64,000 nucleotides of DNA, taken from positions 1,860,001-1,924,000 of the forward strand of contig JALGAS010000001.1 of the NCBI GenBank assembly GCA_023078685.1, given 5' to 3'. A model generated the notes under the pieces. The model saw only the letters and a program-made list of their open reading frames with translations, searched no databases and was not told the origin of the DNA. How positions within the stretch are numbered: position 1 is the stretch's first letter; every line of letters begins with the position of its first letter. Of the stretch, positions 57,290-64,000 are shown piece by piece. The stretch is from Neopestalotiopsis rosae (taxonomy: Eukaryota > Ascomycota > Sordariomycetes > Amphisphaeriales > Sporocadaceae). A program made the position numbers and the translations under genes.

Positions 57290-58975
57290 CCTTTCAGTCA
57301 TTGCCATCCGGTTGCCATGATCCCGGCCGATCCATGTCGTCGCATTCTTCTCTTCGTCATTGATGCTCTTGATGAATGCGAGCGCGAGGAAGACGTACGA
57401 CTTCTTATTAATTTGTTCTCGAGCTTTCCAAGAGTCGCGCATGTACAGCTCAAGTTCTTCTTGACAAGTCGACTCGAGCTCCCTATTCGTTTAGGCTTCA
57501 GCGCTGTGAGCGGCACGTATCGAGATCTCATCCTCCACGAGGTGGCAGAGCCTGTCATTGAGCATGACTTGGCTGTCTACCTCCAACACGAGCTCGAGCG
57601 GACTCGGTTGTCCTTCAATCAAGCCTTGCCGAAAGAACAAAAATTACCTGCAAATTGGCCAAGTCCAACAGATATAACCTCCCTTGTGCAACTGGCAGTT
57701 CCCCTCTTCATTTTTGCAGCGACGACCTGTCGATTCGTAGCCGACCGCAAAGGTGGCAACCCAGCAAAGAAATTGCGGCGCGTGTTGGAATTTCGTTCGG
57801 CGCAAGTATCCAAACTCGCAGCCACGTATATGCCTGTACCAGAGCAACTGATATTGGACCGGACCCCAGAAGAACAGAGTGAGACTCTGTCGCAGTTTCA
57901 ACAGATCGTAGGACCAATAGTGGTATTGGCAGACCCTCTTTGATCTAAACCACTGTCGCAACTGCTCAATGTCGCAACTGACGAAATACTAGATTTCTTG
58001 GACTTTTTTCACTCCGTTCTACAAGTCCCATCGTCGCCTGAACGGCCCATCCGGCTGCTGCATCTGTCATTTGGGGACTTCTTGGTAGACCCAAAAAGGC
58101 AGGGAAATCCATTCTGGGTTGATGAAAGAAAAGTCCATGAACAGCTTGCCGAGCAGTGTCTGCGAATTCTGAATAGCTCCTTAGCGAATGATATATGCAA
58201 TGTCAAAGCTCCTGGGACGCTCACATCTTCAATGTCTGAATCCGAGGTAAAGACTTACATATCGCCAGAATTGCAATATGCGTGTCGGTTTTGGACGTAT
58301 CATCTCTGCGAATCCCTCGCTTCGGACTTAGATACTGTTGCCATATGGAGTTTCCTCTCGCTACACTTCCTTCAATGGTTGGAAGTGTTGAGTTGGATTG
58401 GCAGACTTCCTGGGAGCTTAGATATGGTTCAGAGCTTGCAGTCTAAAATAGTAAGTCATATTATCAGGGCGCAAGAACAACAACTAAAAGAGAGTTAGCC
58501 AGAAGACTGTCAAAATATCAATAACTTCTTGTCCGACTCAGTGCGGTTTATTCAAGCGATGGGGACAAACAGTCCGAATGCCCCGCTCCAGACTTGCTTG
58601 TCAGCCTTAGTATTTTCCGCAACTCGAAGTATTATTCGCAGTTTATACCAGGAAAATTTCTCGAGGTATATCGATTTAGAGCCACAAATGCCATTATTCT
58701 GGGGCCAGCGACAGAGGACGCTCGAGGGGCACAAGGACTACGTCAGCTCGGTGGCGTTCTCGCCGGACGGCCAGCGGATCGCCTCGGCGTCGCGCGATAA
58801 GACCGTGATCCTCTGGTCGGCGGCGACCGGCGAGAGGCATAAAACGCTCGAGGGGCACAAGGGCTTCGTTACCCGCGAATGACGGCAAGTTCTTGGCGTC
58901 CTCGGCTGGTTGTGTGGTTTGATAAAGACGAGACACATTTATGTCGAGTTGAGGTCCGCCTTGGCACATCAAAAG
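57290..58975 (+). pseudogene. NACHT-WD40 NLR-type protein, decayed
   Basis: One frame runs from about 57290 to 58882 with two internal stops: TGA at 57941-57943 and TAG at 58496-58498. It encodes the later part of a fungal NLR. Walker B is LLFVIDALDECE (about 57347-57382), followed by the rest of the NACHT domain, then the winged-helix and linker region (LLHLSFGDFLVDP, FWVDERKVHEQL, YACRFWTYHL), and then WD40 units starting [18 protein letters not shown]. The P-loop and N-terminal effector domain are absent. One full WD unit of 42 codons and the start of a second are followed by frameshifted WD debris to about 58975. In intact relatives such proteins act in non-self recognition. This copy cannot be functional. 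Confidence 0.85.
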
Positions 58976-59434
58976 TTCTATAAGAAGATAGGTCATCGGT
59001 TCAAATGTTACCAAATACACTTCTGGATAGTACGAATCAGTAATTGCAAAATGAAATCGTTCGATTGATCCCAGACTGGATTTAATCATGATTACTACAC
59101 TAACCAATCACTGGGAATCAAAACCTTTCGCCTCCCATGAAGCTTATAGTCCCGAGACTGGGATTCTGTAATCCTTTGCGAAGAGAAGGCAAGTGTTTTC
59201 TCTCTTTTCTGGCTCGTAAGCAGTTTGTCATAATGCAACCACAGCCGTGGTAGGAATCTGATATCCTGGATACAGTACAGCCTGATTTCCTCAGAGAGTG
59301 GACGCGTAGCTACCGCCACGTTCCGGAGCGAAAAGCCTCACACCCTTTCTTTGGCAACTCTCTAGGCAGTCCCGCTCTTTTGTAGGAATCAGGTCTTCTC
59401 CATGTTGTGAGTTCCTTTTAGGTGTGACTGGTGG
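58976..59434. other. Gene-free stretch
   Basis: No supported gene after the NLR remnant. Confidence 0.35.
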
Positions 59435-59923
59435 CTAATGAGAACGTAGGATTCCTTCAGCTTCTACCACTTTTGCCAGCTCCAGCGAAATATTTTGACA
59501 CAACAAGGTTCCCTTTCTCTTCAGTGTACACTCCCCTCTTGTTCTACCTTTGTTATTATCAAGCGAGTTGACAGCTATCTTCTCCTGAAGCTGGAAACAA
59601 ATGGGTGATGCAAGGACGTGTTTCTCGGCTCTGCTCTCTATACATTCTCCCGGATTGGTCATTGACAGATCTTTGTTACTGTCCATATTTGGCTGTTCGG
59701 TTCGTCGTCTTTTTCTGTTCGATGTAAGCCATGATGTCGGGATCACGTCACAAAAGTCTCGCTTTCGTCTTGAGTGATCGATATTTTGTGGAGGCTCGCT
59801 GGCACGAGAAGGGGTGGCTTGGAGATTCTCAGGAGATGACCACAGAGGAATGAGCAATATCTGGTCATTGCCTTGCATGTAACAGTTGATGGTGACGAGA
59901 GACATATCGGACGGATACTCCAT
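59435..59923 (-). CDS. Hypothetical protein
   Basis: 162 codons from an ATG on the minus strand. The centre is basic (SRRKRDF, SNRKRRRTEQ), which could be a nuclear-localisation signal; the rest is polar. No domain is recognised. An upstream frame on the same strand (from 59988) could be an alternative first exon. Coding status is uncertain. Confidence 0.35.
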   Translation of the reverse strand: MEYPSDMSLVTINCYMQGNDQILLIPLWSSPENLQATPSRASEPPQNIDHSRRKRDFCDVIPTSWLTSNRKRRRTEQPNMDSNKDLSMTNPGECIESRAEKHVLASPICFQLQEKIAVNSLDNNKGRTRGECTLKRKGTLLCQNISLELAKVVEAEGILRSH

Positions 59924-59988
59924 CTGGCGTAACAGTATTGCTCGAGATCAGGATCAGAGGATGGAAGGTGTGATGGAGCGGGCTTCAT

Positions 59989-60905
59989 GTGTGTAGAAAA
60001 GGAAGCACCGAAAGGTAATGGAAGATAAATGCTGCGATGGCATATTTATACATGAGTTCCGCGAGCGATCGGCTCAACTTATTTCCGTTCGAATACACGA
60101 CTGACCTCTGTCTTGATTGCTGATGCTAGTGTGAGAGCACATTAACCATCAGGGTTCCTGGGAAGTATCATGGTTGAACGGGTTTCAGAGGTATTTTCCA
60201 AGAAACATGAAAAAGGTAACTCGGATTCTGTCACTACTCGTCCTTCGTCGTTCTTCTGCGGCTTTCCGGTGGACATCTGCAAAGGTGGCCAGTACATGAT
60301 TCTGGATCCTGTGGCGGTAGCTGCAACGGGTGAAACGGCATCATAGCCATATGGTCTGCAGCGAAATCGGCTTCCGCCTTTCTGTACTGTATCGTGTCGA
60401 CTTCTCACATCCGTCTCACCACTCCCCAACCCCTCTTTTGTTTTCCTTTTCTTTTCAATTCTTATCTTTAAATACATACAAAAGTGGTGGAACACATTGA
60501 TTCCGGGCTCGAGGTTCTGAAGCTGTGCTAAATCGATTCTGCAGACGCCAGGATACTCTTCTGTACTTGGATACATTTTTGGGGGGTACTGCGATACTCT
60601 TCTGTGGGATACTGTTCTGTGTTGGGATATCCTTCCGTGTTGGTACAAACTTGGCCCATTCCATTGTCGTGATGAATCGCATCGATGAATCGTGCGGAGT
60701 CTATTTTGGATCTTGAACATGATTGTGAGCTACGCCTAGCTCCAAATCCAACTCCACGCGATACTCTACCGGGCCTCATCTTCCACGCGTTGTGGAGCTT
60801 GTGCAGCCTCTACACACATATATTTCACATTCCCCGTCTTGCTCAGCACGCTTTCACTTTCGACAACTATCAATTCCTCATCAAACCTCTCTGAAGACAC
60901 GCACG
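59989..60905. repeat. Intergenic stretch with minisatellite units
   Basis: Units of the 17-bp family in reverse orientation (GATACTCTTCTGTG and relatives) lie at about 60548-60645. They are degenerate and without the leader block of copies A and B. Pyrimidine-rich sequence just before 60906 is the likely promoter of the next gene. Confidence 0.55.
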
Positions 60906-61355
60906 ATGGCCTTTCGAGGTAGACTAAGGACGCGACGTAAACGTTCTCTATGCCCTTCGCCAGACACACTGAGTTCTTATAGTGAGTAACAATGAATAGT
61001 AGTTACCTGAGTATTATACTGATAACTATTGCCAGCATCGGACGAACCGGACGGAACTTCGGATGCAGGCGTCGCAAAGCCTGAGACAGCGGGTTCAGAT
61101 GGTTCAGCGGTGTTACAGGAGCTGAATATCCTGAATATGTGGCGTAGGAAGGCATTGGCTGACGATAACGACAACGGCAACAATAATAAACAAAGCGATA
61201 TGACATCTCCCGGGCATATCAGACAGAGTCTCTCTGCCTTTCGAAATGGCAGCAATGACGAGCCGTCCCAGAACGTAGTCCGGATCATTGCAGCGCTGAA
61301 CCAGATTCAGGAGGGAATAGAGAGCCTCAAGATTGCTGTTAGCAAAACCAAGTGA
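60906..61355 (+). CDS. Hypothetical small protein, two exons
   Basis: Exons 60906-60981 and 61036-61355 (donor GTGAGT, acceptor TTGCCAG) join in phase into about 131 residues. The N-terminus is very basic (FRGRLRTRRKRSL), the middle polar with an Asn/Asp run, and the end helical (VVRIIAALNQIQEGIESLKI). Clear pyrimidine-rich leader and consistent splice sites support a real gene. Function unknown; the basic start could direct it to the nucleus or mitochondrion. Confidence 0.55.
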
Positions 61356-61886
61356 AATGGACTATAGCTGATCCGGAATCATTGTACCTGGGCATACAAT
61401 TTAGGCTCGTCTTGATAGAGCATTCTCGTTCAGTCATCGAAGCTGTTCCATGTGTCATTACAAGAACATTGTTTGCTCAATTGCAGATATATAGCTATCC
61501 AATGCGAAAATCGATGCACGCTTGAAATCGAAGCAAGCAACTTGCAGCACGGTCATTCGTCAACGTCACCGCGTCAGATGTATCTGAATTGCGATGTGCT
61601 GTCCATGAGATCCACAATTGCAGTCTATCTAAGAAAGGTACTGCTCTGTACAGATATGAATGCGGATTCAGGAACTGTTATCTTACGTCAGATTATATAC
61701 ATCCAGAAACAATTCCGTAACAGACACCTTAAGTGCGACATTGGAATATGAATATGTAATTCACCATCACCATTTTGTTCAAATCTGATCAAAGGTATCA
61801 GTCCATGGTTGGTATTGATAGTACTTCAGCTTCTCAATATTCATTCATCCTCATTATCGAGAGAAACAACTTTCGCCAAATTAAGA
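61356..61886. other. Gene-free stretch
   Basis: Nothing recognised. Confidence 0.35.
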
Positions 61887-62902
61887 ATGGCTTTGAGGCG
61901 GAAGCCAGACTTTTACAATCACTCAGATCTTATTCCTATTCGTGCTTACCCTCCCGTTACAATCAATGGTTCCGCCGAGACAGACTACTGCTGCCTGCGC
62001 TCAACCTCGGGTGCATGGATCGGCAGATCTTTTCGAGACCGCAGTCGGATTGTCAAAGTGGAAGACGTACCTCAAATGACGATCAGTGATTTTGGGAGCT
62101 TCGTTGATATCCGTCACATCAATGTGGCACGTTTCTTCGGGCTGTATTACAACCAAAAATCGACCGACGTTGTGTTCGAGTACGCCGACATGGATCTCCT
62201 TGCTGTCCTGCCTCTCGCCTCTGAGGCGGAAGTAGCGAGCATGATAGCTCAGGTCTGCTTTGTCTTGCATGCCATGCATCGTACACGCGGACTATAATTG
62301 ACAGAAGAACCTCGCTAGGTACCGGGCGCGATCAACCACCTCCTATCTCTACCGATAGATCTTCGAATCCTGAGTATTCGTCTTTCCATGTTCGGCCTAG
62401 TCAAGCTAAGTATGCACCCCAAGTGCCTTAGCCGAAACTCTTCACTTTTCGTTATAGAAATTGGGAGATAGATGTTCGCGTTCACTAAGACAAGTCAGCT
62501 CTCGACTTTCGACAGCGACCGACGACAGACATTATCCGCAGGAAAGAGATGTATCGGTCTATGGTATCTTATGTGGAGCAACTGATGAAAATTTCATGTC
62601 CTCATATGTACACCTGGACGTTCGATGGCGCAGACTTTCTGGATATCCTCTACAGTGGCGACTTGCCCCCTCTCAGTGTACGTCTACTCGTTGGGATCTC
62701 CAACCAAACCGGCCTGACTCTGAATAGCACCCATTTCTACGCAAAGCACGAGGTCCAGCCGGTCTGCGAGGCCCTGCACAGCTTGCTATGCGTGCTTTGC
62801 TGGCAGAGACGTCTTTTGACTAGGTTTAAGAATAGGAGTGTCCGTATCCTTGTGCAGAAACAATTTTATAAAACGGTTCTTGCTCTTGGAATGGAAAAGT
62901 AA
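61887..62902 (+). pseudogene. Protein-kinase-like remnant
   Basis: From ATG 61887 to the stop at 62297, 136 codons resemble the N-lobe and hinge of a fungal kinase-like fold: RIVKVEDVPQM, then HINVARFFGLYYNQKSTDVV, FEYADMDLLAVLPLASEAEV and ASMIAQVCFVLHAMH, which would be the alpha-E helix. The frame then stops where the catalytic HRD loop would begin. No DFG or later motif appears downstream. A separate frame at 62549-62902 (MKISCPHMYTWTFDGADFLD) may be the C-terminal part of the same gene, but the intervening 250 bases show no kinase sequence. Most likely a broken gene. Confidence 0.45.
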
Positions 62903-62917
62903 TTCAAAAATATTGAT

Positions 62918-63529
62918 CTACTTGCTACCTGCTGCACGAAGACAAGATGTGCAATACCCGACATCATCTGCTCTCCAATTGGCAGCCAATAATAGGTTAT
63001 TTTCGTGATAACGTTCATAGTTTCTTGCTCGATGATACCAACGACGCCTCCTGGATCTCTGGGTCGGGACCTCCATGGCGACTGCTGCGGTGGGGGAACT
63101 GAGTTGATTCAAGCACTGGTATTGTGGTATCCAAGGACTCTCGAAGACGAGGTGGCCACAAACTGGATGTTTTGCTATGTCTCGGCATATGGGACATGTC
63201 GGAGCTATCCAGGAGGACTCATCAGGGCGATTGATCAATTCTTGAAACCAGGTTTGGATGCAGATGCTCCCGAACTTGTGGCCGCAGTGAAGCAAAATCT
63301 TTGTTTCCGCTTCTTCCTCATGATGTAGTGTTCCAAATGAATTTTGGCAGATGACGCATTCATCATCTTGAGTAGGAAGAATCGAGGAATGATGCTCTTC
63401 ATTCGTCGCTCTGGCGTCGCGGCAGTCGAACTCCTCAGTAAGTGGACCAAGTTGATGTTGGTGGGCACGGTTCCTTTTGCAACGGATTCCCTTCAGGATC
63501 AGCACAAGAACTTTTCGCAGCCGAGTCAT
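62918..63529 (-). CDS. RING-type zinc-finger protein
   Basis: 203 codons on the minus strand. The RING lies near residues 58-115: CVICQNSF, then a loop, LLHCGHKFGSICIQTWFQEL and finally CPICRD. Such domains recruit E2 enzymes in ubiquitin transfer. Oddly, the fifth metal ligand (Cys or His two residues after the CGH histidine) is glycine here, so one zinc site may be weak. The start is basic and hydrophobic (MTRLRKVLVLILKGIRCKR), and the C-terminus has RSRRRRWYHRARNY. More exons could lie upstream. Target unknown. Confidence 0.7.
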   Translation of the reverse strand: MTRLRKVLVLILKGIRCKRNRAHQHQLGPLTEEFDCRDARATNEEHHSSILPTQDDECVICQNSFGTLHHEEEAETKILLHCGHKFGSICIQTWFQELINRPDESSWIAPTCPICRDIAKHPVCGHLVFESPWIPQYQCLNQLSSPTAAVAMEVPTQRSRRRRWYHRARNYERYHENNLLLAANWRADDVGYCTSCLRAAGSK

Positions 63530-64000
63530 CGGAATATACTTTTGGCAGCGAAGCTCCGTCGTATATTCACATTCGTGATAGTAGATGTAGTCTTTTTGAT
63601 GTGTCTGCAGGCAGCCTGTCCATCGATCAGCACCCGCTCTTTCGGTCCAGCTCGGGAATTTGTGCTAAACGATGGCTACGAGGCTAACAACCGTAACTAC
63701 TGTAAAAGAGTATTTTCTTCAGGCGACACAGAGGTGAGACGTCAGATTGGAAACTAACAGAAATATTTGTCTGCCGGGATCTGCCACAAGACTCCAGTCG
63801 GTCAGCAGGATGCCGATAGCTGCGATGTAAGCAGCTTTAAAACTTGACTCGATTTATATGGACGTACTTGGGATGAAACCATGGCTGAGATCATATTGTA
63901 ACGTAACCCAAAGCATGCCCAATTGAGTTCAATACATCATTCTGGAAGGAACGATATCCTTCCGTACCCTTGGATAAGGACAAACACGCGGCTGCAATTA
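63530..64000. other. Window end, no gene supported
   Basis: Nothing recognised to the end of the window. The motif TATCCTTCCGTACCCTTGGATA near 63955 is faintly like the minisatellite family. Confidence 0.3.

Overview
The window is nuclear DNA from a filamentous ascomycete, most likely Pezizomycotina. The reasons are short GT-AG introns of about 45-75 bases, and families typical of that group: a CFEM/Pth11-type receptor, Zn2Cys6 regulators, a GH64 glucanase, a LaeA-like methyltransferase, NACHT-WD40 and TPR remnants of NLR proteins, and F-box proteins. I cannot place it below that level. No rRNA, tRNA or CRISPR array was seen. It reads as a gene-sparse accessory region, with intact genes separated by broken genes, dispersed repeats and long gene-free stretches.

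Layout. 0-7.4 kb: a fragmentary gene, a major facilitator transporter (2530-4352), two copies of a 17-bp minisatellite element, and a CFEM/Pth11-type receptor (5972-7361, minus). 7.4-12.1 kb: a truncated Tc1/mariner-type transposase joined to NLR-type TPR debris, then an F-box gene and more TPR debris. 13-16.8 kb: a GH64 glucanase, a frameshifted cyclin and an unknown two-exon gene. 17.2-21.6 kb: a Zn2Cys6 regulator and a second transporter, paralogous to the first and sharing its intron positions. 22.6-26.9 kb: a zinc-finger-like ORF and a rearranged second copy of the GH64/cyclin block. In this copy the GH64 gene is cut at its 5' end, inverted and enclosed by arms of about 150 bp, while the cyclin is intact. 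27-34 kb: a secreted-protein gene with one internal stop, a basic/coiled-coil gene, an unknown three-exon gene and an F-box/ankyrin gene.

34-52.5 kb is mostly gene-poor. It holds an RRM gene and a C2H2 gene that converge and overlap, a regulator-like gene with an in-frame stop, and a LaeA-like methyltransferase with a G-rich leader. Across 36-50.6 kb are eight copies of a conserved palindrome with conserved flanks; two palindrome pairs about 370 bp apart are inverted copies of one unit 14 kb apart. 52.5-64 kb: a six-exon Zn2Cys6 regulator, a forkhead remnant, a NACHT-WD40 NLR pseudogene, two small unknown genes, a kinase-like remnant and a RING-type protein.

The genes do not form one obvious pathway. 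The transporters, regulators and methyltransferase could belong to specialised metabolism, but no backbone enzyme is present. The most unusual signals are the palindrome family, the foldback duplication of the GH64/cyclin block, and a related sequence block just upstream of two otherwise unrelated secretory-pathway genes (the CFEM receptor and GH64). Exon joins were chosen by hand from splice sites and reading frame; no similarity search was run, and family names come from motif recognition.
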